NCBI GenBank assembly: GCA_901472455.1
Contig: LR590464.1
Coordinates: 1,426,001 to 1,490,000 of the forward strand
Reading direction: 5' to 3'
Origin: Leclercia adecarboxylata
GTDB lineage: Bacteria > Pseudomonadota > Gammaproteobacteria > Enterobacterales > Enterobacteriaceae
Length of the DNA: 64,000 nucleotides
In this document: piece after piece, positions 41,271 through 51,075 of the stretch
Layout of the letters: every line of letters begins with the position of its first letter
Position numbering within the stretch: the stretch's first letter is position 1
Position numbers and translations under genes: made by a program
Notes under the pieces: generated by a model
What the model saw: only the letters and a program-made list of their open reading frames with translations
Told to the model about the DNA's origin: nothing
Database searches by the model: none

Positions 41271-42875
41271 TGTGTCTCTCCTTTGCGCAGTGTTTGCAAC
41301 GATGCATAATGTGTTGTCTCTTTTCGCAGTAACTTGTCCAGCCCGGCCAACGGGCGATCATCCATCAGGGATTGCCACATTTCTCCGCCCTCAGGCCTGT
41401 CATGGCGTAACAGTCGCGCACTGTTTCCTAGAACCCGTCTTTCCATGAGCGGTTGCCACAGATCACCAGCACTCTGGTTATCCCGCCGCAGCAGCCGATC
41501 CAGATGTATCAGCGGTAAATTGCGGGTAAGAGGACGCCATAGTTCAGGATCGGGTTCATCGTAAAGCGCTACGCCGGCACTGGCTGCTAAAGATTGCAGC
41601 AAGGTCTGCAGATTGACCGGCGTGTATTGCAGCATGGAGAGGCTTTCTGGCTCTTCCAGCGGGATCGATAGACGGGCGCCAATCAGTTTCAGATGATTAA
41701 AGAATTGCTGCTGGATGGCGGTGAGTGCTTCGCACACCTCTTCCAGTTGCTGGAGATCATTTTTGCATTTACGTTGCAGACTCTGCAGATCGGACTGCAC
41801 GCCGGACTCGTCGCTCAACGTCAGGATGCGGTTGAATCGGCTTAACTGCCTTTGCCCCTCCTGGCGCGCCTCATCCAGATAATTTTCATACGCCATAAAC
41901 TGGCGCTTAAACTGCCGCGTAAAGCCCGGATCGCGCCACACCTGGTTCCACTCCGTCAGGTAGTCCGTCAGCGGGGTGATGGACCACGGTTGACGTGGGC
42001 GGGTAGAGAAAGGTAGTACGTCCAGCACGTCGATGCCGCGCTGGGCCAGCGTCTCGCGCACCAGGCTGACGATATTCCCCACCGCCTCTTCGGGGTGCTT
42101 ATCGGCGCGGCTGATGATAATAAGTTTGGGGATCTGCTTGTCCAGCGAGGCCAGAAACGCAATGTCATCTTCGGTGATGGTGCCCTTATCTGCCGGCACC
42201 AGCCAGATAATGAATTGGGCGCTGTTGAGCTGGCTGCGCGCTACGCTGGCGTCGGTGCGGGCGCTGGCCCTTCCTCGTCGGCCTTGCTGTAGCCGGGGGT
42301 GTCCAGCAACGCCAGATTCTCCCAGCCGAAGCCGCTGTGCGCCACCACCACCGATTTCAGCATCCGGCTCACCTGGCTGCCGTAGCGCTCAAGCTCCTCC
42401 ATGGGTGAGAGTGCGAAACTGACTGTGGCTCAGGGTAATCAGACGGTTGAACAGATTGATAGCTTTGACGTCCGGCGTTTCCTGCTCTCCCTGCACCAGA
42501 TAGGTCGGCAGTGAGGTAGTGGGATCCACTTCGGTGACCAGACATTTGCGGTCGCCCACCAGAGCGTTAATCAGGGAGGATTTTCCGGCGCTGAAAGCTT
42601 CCGCCAAGCCCAACCACCACTTTGCCGGAGAGCGCCGGATATTCACAAAACTCACGGAACCGCACCATTTCATGGCGCAAGGCGCGCAGAATATCCGTGA
42701 ACATGGGTGGACTGCCACGACGTGCCAAAGCGGGCCAGATCCTGCTCGATCAGATCCTCCAGCGCCCGCAGCAGGGCTTCATCCTCTTTTGCCGCGCCGC
42801 CGGGACGGTCCTTCACAGGCCTGGCAGAGCAGGGGCGTAGCGGTCACGCAGCGTATTCTCGTCCAGATCAGCCAT
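41267..42875 (-). CDS. Dynamin-like GTPase B, frameshifted
   Basis: About 535 residues, starting MADLDENTLRDRYAP at 42875. G1 is VVGLAEAFSAGKSSLINALVG (about 55-75), G2 lies in VDPTTSLPTYL, G3 is LLDTPGYSKAD, and the G4 strand is LIIISRADKHPEEA. A helical stalk with basic and glutamine-rich coiled coil follows (QRKCKNDLQQLEEVCEAL). The C-terminal 120 residues contain four related units of the type PLxxLDRLLRRDNQSAGDLW, an internal repeat. Jumps near 42830, 42720, 42610, 42405 and 42265 look like errors. Confidence 0.72.
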
Positions 42876-44530
42876 GATTGAACTCCTGTAAACGGGCCAG
42901 CATCTGCTTCAGAGCCGCGCTGTCCTGCTGCCAGGTTTGCTGGCGCTGCGCCCTCGGCGACCTGCTCTTTCTGTAACTCGCGAGCCTTGAGATCCAGTGT
43001 CTGTTGTACTTTCGCCATCGCTTCATCCGCCGCGCGGGAAATGGACTGCATCACCTCATCAATGGTGTTGCTAAGACCGCGAGTGATGTCGGGTTCCGCG
43101 GTGGAACAGCAGGATGGGATCACGGTATTAATCACATGACGGCGAGCTTCTTCCTGCTGCTGACGCTTGTATCAGTTCCCGGCTGCCGCGCTGGAATAAG
43201 CCCTCCAGCGCAGAGATAAGGATCGGCGCTACCACCTTGCCCAGCGGGATGCGGGTAATCAGGTTGATGGCCGCAGGCAGAATGTAAGAGAGAGTGCTTC
43301 TAATCAGATCCGCGCTCGACTCACTGGCTTTAAAGCCATATGCATAGTGCGTGTCCTGTATTGGCAACCCGTCCGGTAGCTGCAGGTGTCCCAGCTCCCT
43401 CTGGATCACAGGCTTGAGATAGCGCTCAATTCCCTGCGACCAGGACATACGCAGGGCATGACCAATGGTGCCGCTCACGTCTTCACCGTTGAGTAACGCC
43501 CGGGTGAGCGTCTCAAGCTGGCTGTTCAACCGGCTGGCGAAATCATCCAGGATGGCGCGTCGGGTAACGTCGCGCTGCTCGTGCAGCCGGGCGGTGACGT
43601 GCTGAAGGTCCGCCTGCATGCGTTGATACTGCTCAGACAGCAGCTCGCGCTCGCTTTCGATCTCACTCAGCGTCTGGTTACGACTTTGCGCCAGCTGGTC
43701 GATACGCGCCAGCAGATCCCGCACGCACTGCTGCACCGGCAGGCCGATTGCCCGGTGCCAGAAACGCTGCTGCAATGGCAGCAGTACCGGCAGCGCCGCG
43801 GCCCATTCGGTGGCATTTTTTCGCTGTGTACGGCACACGGCGAGCAGCGGTTTACCCGTCAGGGCCTCAATCTGCTGACGAACGTGCGCAACGACCGCTT
43901 CACGTCCTCCGGGGTTTTCTTATCGCATTTGGTAATGATCAGCATCATGGGCTTGTCATGAGCCGCTAGCTCCTCAACGATCTTCCGCAGGCTCTCTTTC
44001 AGGACGCCCCTCATCGACGCTGACCACTACCGCGTAGGCAGCGCTGCGATCGAGATAGTTATCAATCGCCAGTGAATGCTGCGCAATGCCGGATTCCAGC
44101 CGGGCATGTCCACCAGCGTCATGCCGTCCAGCGCGGCGAGCGTGGTGCCGGGGAGGGTGATATCGACGACATTCTGCGGATCATGCTCGCCAAAGGCCTG
44201 CGCTTTTAACGCTTCGCGGCTTAACGACAGCAGGGGTCCCGTTTTTGCGGCGCAGGGTAATCGACTCCTGCGGAGCAAAACGTATTTCAGTAGGCAGGCT
44301 GGTCTCGGGATCGATGGCGACTGACAGCAGGTTATCCTGCAACAGCGTGTTAATGAGTGTCGATTTACCGGCGCTAAAGGCGCCGATCAGCGGCAGACGC
44401 ACGGAGTAGGTGCGTATATTTTCTTCAATCGTTTTTAGCTGTTCTGCGGAAAATTCGTATTGTTGCCAGTATGCGCGCAACGCGGGGAGTTGAGCGTCAA
44501 TCAGGCGGCTTCTGGCTGGGAGAGCATCAT
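42868..44530 (-). CDS. Dynamin-like GTPase C, first gene of the operon, frameshifted
   Basis: About 554 residues, starting MMLSQPEA at 44530. G1 is LIGAFSAGKSTLINTLL, G2 lies in DPETSLPTEIRF, G3 is LVDMPGWNPA (M in place of T) and G4 is LIITKCDKKTPED. A coiled-coil stalk (SEIESERELLSEQYQRMQAD) is followed by a hydrophobic stretch, YILPAAINLITRIPLG ... VVAPILISAL, a possible membrane paddle, then a second coiled coil. Jumps occur near 44510, 44240, 44100, 44010, 43915, 43165, 42945 and 42820. It overlaps GTPase B by 8 bp. No rearrangement is needed to read it through. Confidence 0.72.
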
Positions 44531-44940
44531 ATCTTTCCTTTAATAATCAGCGTACATCATGTTATTAACGGCAGTTGCGCAGAAAAATTAAGGTTAATCG
44601 TATATTTATTGGGATCGTTGTTCCTGGCCTTGGGTGGCAGCACACTCTACGCGACGTGACTGACACAGAATGTCACTGCAATAGCGAAGCGGGATAAACG
44701 CGGCATGATTTTTTGTCATTAAAGGAATGAATGAGATCAGTGAAGCTCGGAACGTGGAACTGGCCTATCTCTACCGGGCTTAAGGCAGATTTACTGCGCC
44801 CCCAGGCTGTTCTCTCCGCCGGCTGGTTTAACATTGTAAATTTTGTTAATCCGTCACGAATTATTGACCTGACGCATTAAACTGAGCAAAAAATAAACAT
44901 AATCTGAAGGTGCAATTAAGCTGACAAGGGGGGAAAAAGC
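44531..44940. promoter_or_regulatory. 410-bp divergent region between the GTPase operon and bssR
   Basis: No convincing gene. It must hold the promoter of the six-gene operon (AT-rich stretch near 44580-44615, AAAATTAAGGTTAATCG) and that of bssR (AT-rich stretch near 44880-44910). No clear operator stands out. Confidence 0.5.
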
Positions 44941-45325
44941 ATGTCCGTTGACAGACTGAAACGCGATCTTCTTAACAAGATGATCAATGCCCGAATTGAT
45001 CTCGCGGCCTATCTGCAGTTAAGGAAAGCGAAAGGGTATATGTCAGTCAGCGAAAGCGACCATCCTGCGTGACAACTTCTTTGAACTTTGCACCTACATG
45101 CGAGAAAAAGCGCCTGAGCTGAGAGCGCATTGCAATGCCGACGAGCAAGCGATGCTCTATCGCGCGCCGGATCGCTCACCACCGCAGGCGTCTGTATGAT
45201 GACCGGCAACCACGATTGTCCGACGTTCATCGCCGTCAACGCAGAGAAGCTGGAAAACTGTCTGAACGATCTCACTCTCTTGCATCCAGTATCTGAAATC
45301 ACAGACACCGCTGATTCAGAGCTGA
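44941..45325 (+). CDS. bssR: Biofilm regulator BssR
   Basis: About 127 residues, homologous to E. coli BssR (YliH). MSVDRLKRDLLNKMINARID and DLAAYLQLRKAKGYMSVSES are nearly the E. coli sequence, followed by CMMTGNHDCPTFIAVNAEKLENCL. Jumps near 45055, 45165 and 45283 hide it as an open frame. The corrected stop is the TGA at 45323-45325 after SQTPLIQS. It influences biofilm formation and indole-related control in E. coli. It marks the right border of the island after rimO. Confidence 0.88.
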
Positions 45326-45330
45326 TTCCC

Positions 45331-45350
45331 GGGGGAGGCAACTCCCCCTT
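45331..45350 (+). terminator. Terminator after bssR
   Basis: GGGGGAG-gcaa-CTCCCCC followed by TTCT, 6 bp past the corrected bssR stop. Confidence 0.75.
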
Positions 45351-45430
45351 CTGGTTAAGCTTTTGTAAAAGTATCAACGCCCCTGCGCTGAGTGGCTAGT
45401 CTTATGCCATACGTCGAAAAGGAGTGCGTT

Positions 45431-46552
45431 ATGCGTCGATCCTCGCTTATTTCCCTGCCATTGTTGCTAATATCCGCCTCGCTGTTTGCCGCGCCTGCCG
45501 AAGTGAAGGTGGCGGTACTGCAAAATAAACTCGATCACCCTTGGGCGCTGGCGTTCCTGCCGCAAGATCAGGGCATGCTCATCACGCTGAAAGGCGGGCA
45601 GCTTAAACGCTGGCAGCCAGGCAAAGGCCTCTCCGATCCCATTGTCGGCGTACCTAAGGTCTGGGACAGCGGCCAGGGGGGATTACTTGACGTGGCGCTG
45701 GCACCCGATTTCGCGACGTCGCGCCGGGTCTGGCTGAGCTACGCCCGAGGCGGGCGACGACGGGAAAGCGGGCACAGCGGTGGGGTATGGCCGTCTGAGC
45801 GACGATAACACCCGACTGGAGGCCTTCAGGGTGGTCTTCCGACAGCAGCCTAAACTCTCTACCGGCAATCACTTTGGCGGCAGACTGGTGTTCGACGGCA
45901 AAGGCTACCTGTTTATTGGGCTGGGCGAGAAATAACCAGCGCCCTACGGCCCAGGATCTGGATAAGTTACAGGGCAAAGTGGTACGACTGACCGAAGACG
46001 GAGCAGTACCGGACGATAACCCCTTTGTGAAGACCAAAGAGGCGCGGCCGGAAATTTGGTCGTACGGTATCCGCAACCCGCAGGGGGATGGCGATGAACC
46101 CGTGGAGCAACACCTTGTGGCTTAATGAGCACGGGCCGCGCGGGGGCGACGAAATTAATATCCCGGAAAGAGGCAAAAACTACGGCTGGCCGCTGGCGAC
46201 GCATGGCATCAACTACAGCGGATTGCCCATCCCGGAAGCGAAAGGGGAAACGGTCGCAGGCACCGAGCCGCCGCTGTTTGTCTGGAAAAAGTCCCCGGCG
46301 CTCAGCGGGATGGCTTTCTATAACAGCGACGTCTTCCCGCAGTGGAAGAACAAACTCTTTATCGGTGCGCTGAAGGATAAAGATGTGATTGTGCTGAACG
46401 TCAGTGGCAATAGCGTCACCGAGGAGGGAAGGATCCTCGGCGACCGCAACCAGCGAGTGCGCGACGTGCGGGTCGGGCCGGATGGCTATCTGTACGTGTT
46501 GACCGATGAATCCGACGGGCAGCTGTTAAAAGTCAGCCCGTCCAGGGAGTAA
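45431..46552 (+). CDS. yliI: PQQ-dependent soluble aldose sugar dehydrogenase YliI
   Basis: Periplasmic quinoprotein (Asd), about 373 residues. The signal peptide MRRSSLISLPLLLISASLFA ends at AAPAEV. Propeller features: LDHPWALAFLPQ, GGLLDVALAPDF, GNHFGGRL, NPQGMAMNP, EHGPRGGDEINI and NYGWPL. Jumps near 45755, 45935 and 46090. It oxidises aldoses when PQQ is supplied. The ATG at 45431 has an AAGGAG site. It converges on gstB with one base between the stops. Confidence 0.92.
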
Positions 46553-46553
46553 A

Positions 46554-47180
46554 TCAGGTAACCGGGATCATCACCACGCTGCGGTAGGCCGGACGTTCGC
46601 TCAGGTTCGCCAGCCAGCGTGCCAGATGCGGGCGCGGCGCCACTCCAGGCCCACGTTGGTCAGATTCCAGACAAAGGGGGCGACGGCGATATCACCCACG
46701 CCAAACTCGTCGCCCGAGAACCACGGCTGTGCCGCCAGCGCCTCGTCCATCATGGCGAACAGCGATTCGCAGGTCGCTTTGGCAGCGTCGATGGCCGCAT
46801 AATCGCGCCTGGCTTCCGGGGTTCTGACCAGCCCCATCAAAATCACCCGGTGGGGCCGGGGAGAGCGTCTGGTTAGCCCAGTCCATCCACTTTTCGCCGA
46901 CGGCACGCTTCGCAGGCGCATCGATCCACAGACGGTTCTGGCCGTATTGCGCAGCGAGATAACGCACAATGGCGTTGGACTCCCACAGCGTAAGGTCGGT
47001 TTCGTCATCCCGCAGCAGGGGCACCAGGCCGTTGGGGTTCATGGCCAGATACTCGGCTTCTTTATTTACCCCGTGTTCCAGTCCCGCCATGATCTGCTTA
47101 AAGGGTAAATCCAGCTCTTCCAGCGTCCAGATGACCTTTTTAACGTTGGTTGAATTGTTCCTGCCCCACAAAGTAATCAT
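46554..47180 (-). CDS. gstB: Glutathione S-transferase GstB
   Basis: 208 residues. The thioredoxin-like N-terminal domain ([41 protein letters not shown]) is followed by the helical C-terminal domain ([20 protein letters not shown]). In E. coli GstB dehalogenates bromoacetate and related compounds. Three jumps (near 46865, 46815 and 46635) cancel in length. The end SVVMIPVT matches the family. Confidence 0.9.
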
Positions 47181-47436
47181 AACAACCCCTTATAATTAAA
47201 GCCGATATCAGGATGAGATCCGTGTTGATGACTTTACATGGTGAGATAAACCAAAACCAATACGCAACAGACGCGAAAAAATCGATGCGGTCAAAGCGTA
47301 TCGGGTTGTTATTGCATAAACTTTAAAAACTTTACGAGGTTTTGGTTTTTTTTAAGGCGTTAGTACGTTATTACTCATCGCTTCTTTTGACACGGTGGTA
47401 TGACGTGATTTTTGGAATGGAAACTCGGGTGGCATT

Positions 47437-48644
47437 ATGATGCGAAAACTTTTTCTTTACGCGGTCTGGTCGCAGGTTCTGCGCTACTGGTCCTTTTTGC
47501 ACCTTCGCTGTACGCAGCGGAACAGGCGGCACCAGAAGCTCCGCCGGTTGATGCGCGCGCCTGGATACTGATGGACTATGCCAGCGGCAAAGTGCTGGCA
47601 GAAGGCAATGCGGATGAAAAACTCGACCCAGCCAGCCTGACCAAAATCATGACCAGCTACGTGGTGGGGCAGGCGCTGAAGGCCGGTAAAATCAAGCTCA
47701 CCGACATGGTTACCATCGGCAAAGACGCCTGGGCGACCGGCAACCCGGCGTTGCGTGGCTCCTCGGTCATGTTCCTCAAACCGGGGGATCAGGTGGCGGT
47801 TTCCGATCTGAACAAAGGTGTAATCATTCAGTCTGGGAATGATGCCTGTATCGCGCTGGCCGATTATGTGGCGGGCAGTCAGGATTCTTTCATCGGTTTG
47901 ATGAATGGTTATGCGCAAAAATTAGGCCTCACCAACACCACCTTTAAGACCGTTCACGGGCTGGATGCGCCGGGCCAGTTCAGTACCGCCCGCGATATGG
48001 CGCTGCTGGGTAAGGCCCTGATTCATGATGTGCCGGAAGAGTACGCCATCCATAAAGAGAAAGAGTTTACCTTCAATAAGATCCGCCAGCCGAACCGCAA
48101 CCGTCTGCTGTGGAGCAGCAACGTCAATGTGGATGGGATGAAAACCGGTACTACCGCCGGGGCGGGGTATAATCTCGTGGCTTCGGCAACCCAGGGCGAT
48201 ATGCGTTTGATCTCGGTGGTGCTGGGCACCAAAACCGACCGTATCCGCTTTAACGAGTCAGAAAAACTGCTGACCTGGGGCTTCCGCTTCTTCGAAAACC
48301 GTTAACTCCTATTAAGCCGGATGCCACCTTTGTCAGCCAGCGCGTCTGGTTTGGTGACAAGAGCGAGGTCAAGCTCGGTGCCGGTGAAAGCGGCTCGGTC
48401 ACCATTCCGCGCGGCCAGCTGAAAAATCTCAAGGCCAGCTACACCCTGACGGAAAAGCAACTCACCGCACCGCTGAAAAAAGGCAGGTGGTCGGCTCTAT
48501 CGACTTCCAGCTGAACGGCAAATCAATTGAGCAGCGGTCCGCTGGATCGTAATGGAAGCGGTGGAAGAGGGCGGGTTCTTTGGTCGGATGTGGGATTACG
48601 TGCTGATGAAGTTCCACGACTGGTTTGGCGGCTGGTTTAATTAA
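47437..48644 (+). CDS. dacC: D-alanyl-D-alanine carboxypeptidase DacC (PBP6)
   Basis: Penicillin-binding protein 6, about 400 residues. It is exported (signal core [20 protein letters not shown]) and membrane-anchored by a C-terminal amphipathic helix ([14 protein letters not shown]). The catalytic motifs are SLTK, SGN (IQSGNDAC) and KTG (MKTGTTAG). The best start is the ATG pair at 47437/47440, giving MMRKLF; an extra base in a T-run near 47453 then shifts the frame. More jumps lie near 48303, 48480 and 48540. It trims peptidoglycan pentapeptides. Confidence 0.92.
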
Positions 48645-48648
48645 GTCA

Positions 48649-48686
48649 AAGCCGGGTGGCGGCTTCGCCTGACCCGGCCTACGAAC
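48649..48686. repeat. REP-like palindrome after dacC
   Basis: GCCGGGTGGCGGCTTCGCC-TGACCCGGC, an extragenic palindrome between convergent dacC and deoR. Confidence 0.65.
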
Positions 48687-48748
48687 GACCCGGCATGCCC
48701 ACACAAGCGTAGCGCTGCCGGGCAATAAACTGCACTCAGTACATCAGT

Positions 48749-49496
48749 TTAAATCTGCTGCGCCTTCGCATACGTCACCAGCTCTTCATCCGGGCGGCAG
48801 TTACTCACAATGGCGTCAAAGCGCGTCAGTTCCCCCATCCGCGCCGGGCGCACCTTCCCAATTTTGCTGTGATCCACCACCAGCACGTGATACTGCGCCA
48901 TGTTCATCGCCCACTGTTTTACCGGCAGCTCATCCAGATTAAAACAGGTCGCCCCCTGGCGAACATGCACACCTGCCGCGGAGTAAAAGGCGATATCCGG
49001 GCACAGGTTGCTGAGGGTGTCCTGCAAATTGAGCGGTTTGAAAATGGCGTTGCTGGCATGGAACTCGCCGCCGCAGAGGATCACCCGGCACTCGGGCTTT
49101 TCCTGCAGGGCGAGAAACGTATTCAGGGAGTAGCAGACCCCGGTGAAGGGCAGGGCGTTATCAATGGCTTCGATGATCCACGGCGTCGTGGTGCCGCAAT
49201 CAAAAAACAACGTCTGATGAGGCTGCACCAGCGAGGCGGCCAGGCGCGCCGCTTTGCGCTTCTCTTCGACCAGGCGGGTTTTTTTGATCGCTCAGCAGAT
49301 AGTGGCTGGCGCTACGAGGTTCGAGAACAATGTAGCCGCCGAGCAGCACGACTGGCCCGCTTTCACTGTTGAGGTCGCGACGGATAGTCATCTCCGAGAC
49401 GCCCAGCAGTGCGGCGGCTTCTTTCAGATGCAGTTTATCGCTGCGCTTAAGCGCGGTAATCAGTTGAGCCAGCCGTTCGTCACGTCGTGTTTCCAT
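48749..49496 (-). CDS. deoR: Deoxyribose operon repressor DeoR
   Basis: DeoR-family repressor, about 250 residues. The helix-turn-helix is LKEAAALLGVSEMTIRRDL, and the C-terminal sugar-phosphate sensor starts TLFFDCGTTTPWIIEAI. It represses deoCABD and nupG-type genes in E. coli, released by deoxyribose 5-phosphate. A jump in a T-run near 49286 splits it. It is possibly the source of signals at nucleoside genes outside the window. Confidence 0.93.
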
Positions 49497-49517
49497 AGGT
49501 CCTCAGAGCCATTAATA

Positions 49518-49539
49518 AACCCCCGTTACGTCGGGGGTT
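49518..49539 (-). terminator. Terminator after ybjG
   Basis: AACCCCCG-ttacgt-CGGGGGTT lies between the ybjG stop and the deoR start, and would end the ybjG transcript. Confidence 0.7.
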
Positions 49540-49563
49540 CAAGTTTAACTCGCGAGACCCAAA

Positions 49564-50172
49564 TTAGTCACGTATCCAGCCTTTACGGATAGGCAGGGCA
49601 AAGCAGAACCGATATAGCTGCGAGAGGCGTTGGTAGAGGACGTCTCCGCACAGGTTCCACAGGATCTGTGCGCTCAGGCAGCCCAGCAGCCCAACCATCA
49701 ATCCACCCAGCATATCCATCGGCCAGTGGACCCCCAGATAAACGCGGGACCAGGCGATGGCGCAGGCCACAACCATCAACACCATACCTGACCAGATCCG
49801 GTGCCAGAGCAGGAATGCCAGGGCAAAGGTGAAAATGGCGGTACCGTGATCGCTCGGGAAGGAGTCATCGGCGGCGTGATGCAGGAAGTTATAGCCGACA
49901 TGATCGACAAACGGACGGTCATGCGGGAACAGATGGCCCAGCAACCACGACGCCGCCAGGCTTATCACCAGCGCCATGGCGATTTTAATCACCAGCTGAC
50001 GCTGGGCACCCACCTGCTTGCGCGGCCCCCACAGCCAGAGGATCGCAATCAGCGCCGGCATAATGCTGATCAGATCTTTCGCCACAAAGATGGCCAGTTT
50101 GATGCTCCACTCCGGTGATGCTGGCGTCGCATTAATCAGGTAAAACAGTCCGTAGTTCAGATTCTCTAACAT
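49564..50172 (-). CDS. ybjG: Undecaprenyl-pyrophosphate phosphatase YbjG
   Basis: Inner-membrane PAP2 phosphatase, 202 residues from the ATG at 50172 (MLENLNYGLFYLINATP). PAP2 motifs: HDRPF region (KxxxxxxRP-like LFPHDRPFV), DDSFPSDHGTA and SRVYLGVHWPMD with the catalytic histidine. It recycles undecaprenyl carrier lipid. It starts 7 bp after the stop of a second PAP2 gene, so they form an operon behind a PmrA-like box. Confidence 0.92.
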   Translation of the reverse strand: MLENLNYGLFYLINATPASPEWSIKLAIFVAKDLISIMPALIAILWLWGPRKQVGAQRQLVIKIAMALVISLAASWLLGHLFPHDRPFVDHVGYNFLHHAADDSFPSDHGTAIFTFALAFLLWHRIWSGMVLMVVACAIAWSRVYLGVHWPMDMLGGLMVGLLGCLSAQILWNLCGDVLYQRLSQLYRFCFALPIRKGWIRD

Positions 50173-50179
50173 ACCCTTG

Positions 50180-50908
50180 TTACTCTTTTGCAAACCAGAT
50201 GGAAATCAGGCCATAGGCCACCACCTGTGAAAACCACACCCACCAACCTGCCCACAGGTTATGAGAGAAGAAATGTGCGCCGCGCATCACCTGGCCATAG
50301 CCCATGACCAGCCCGAGTACGACACCCGTGGCCACCAGCGCCCAGGCCAGACGGGGACGCTCGCGCCAGAAAGCAAAAAACAATCCCATCACCATAAAGC
50401 CGCTCGAGGCGTGGCCGCCCGGAAAACAGCGGCCAGGGCCACTGCCAGCAGGCGCTGCGTCAAACAGGGGATAGGACAACGCCTTGCCGCCGTACTCCAC
50501 CAGATCCCAGGGGCAGCTGTGATGGCTGATCGCTTTCAGTAAACCCACCACCGCCGTACCCAGCGCCATCAGCAGCGCTGCGGTCACCAGCCGGGCATTA
50601 CGCCGGAACGCGCCGTAAAGCAGCGTCACCGCCGCCACGGCAATGGTCGCGTATTTCGCCAGGCGATGATTGAGCAAATCCAGCAGCGCGTTGTGCTGCA
50701 GCGGGAAGTGCTGGCTCGCCGCGTCATACCAGTAGCCCGTTAACATCCTGTCCAGCGTTTCGTCCCGCGCCAGCCAGGTAAAAAGCCCGGCCAGAACCAG
50801 CAGCGCAAGGAGCTGGTAACCATAAAAACGAACCGGCATACGGTAAAGCGGTTTTGTCTTAGAAGTCTTTAACTTAGACAATTCTGAAGTGGAGGCGAGT
50901 TGTGTCAT
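50180..50908 (-). CDS. PAP2 superfamily membrane phosphatase
   Basis: About 242 residues with six hydrophobic segments. PAP2 motifs are KAISHHSCPWDL, RCFPGGHASSGF and RGAHFFSHNLWAGW. It resembles lipid-phosphate phosphatases with the SHHSCPWDL signature, but the substrate cannot be named. It is absent from this spot in E. coli. The ATG at 50908 is used; a TTG four codons upstream is possible and neither has a strong ribosome site. It is cotranscribed with ybjG. Confidence 0.85.
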   Translation of the reverse strand: MTQLASTSELSKLKTSKTKPLYRMPVRFYGYQLLALLVLAGLFTWLARDETLDRMLTGYWYDAASQHFPLQHNALLDLLNHRLAKYATIAVAAVTLLYGAFRRNARLVTAALLMALGTAVVGLLKAISHHSCPWDLVEYGGKALSYPLFDAAPAGSGPGRCFPGGHASSGFMVMGLFFAFWRERPRLAWALVATGVVLGLVMGYGQVMRGAHFFSHNLWAGWWVWFSQVVAYGLISIWFAKE

Positions 50909-50952
50909 ACTGAGAGCCAATGACTAAAAACGTCTAAGCATACGGTCGTTAA

Positions 50953-50969
50953 CTTAAGGCAACCTTAAA
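50953..50969 (-). promoter_or_regulatory. PmrA (BasR)-like box
   Basis: CTTAAG-GCAAC-CTTAAA is two YTTAA-type half-sites 5 bp apart, matching the PmrA box pattern. It lies 45 bp upstream of the PAP2-ybjG operon and about 105 bp upstream of mdfA. The Salmonella ybjG homologue (mig-13) is a reported PmrA target, which supports the call. Confidence 0.6.
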
Positions 50970-51075
50970 CGACGGCGATTTGTGCGTTATTTCTGTACAA
51001 CTGCGTGTTTCTGCTATCTCTGACGCAGCCATTTCATTACACTTTGCGCGATTTTTTATCGGATATTGAGACCCC

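Noticed and set aside
45326..45399. Extended bssR C-terminus to 45399
   Set aside because: This frame is entered through an indel and crosses the terminator hairpin; the corrected frame stops at 45325.
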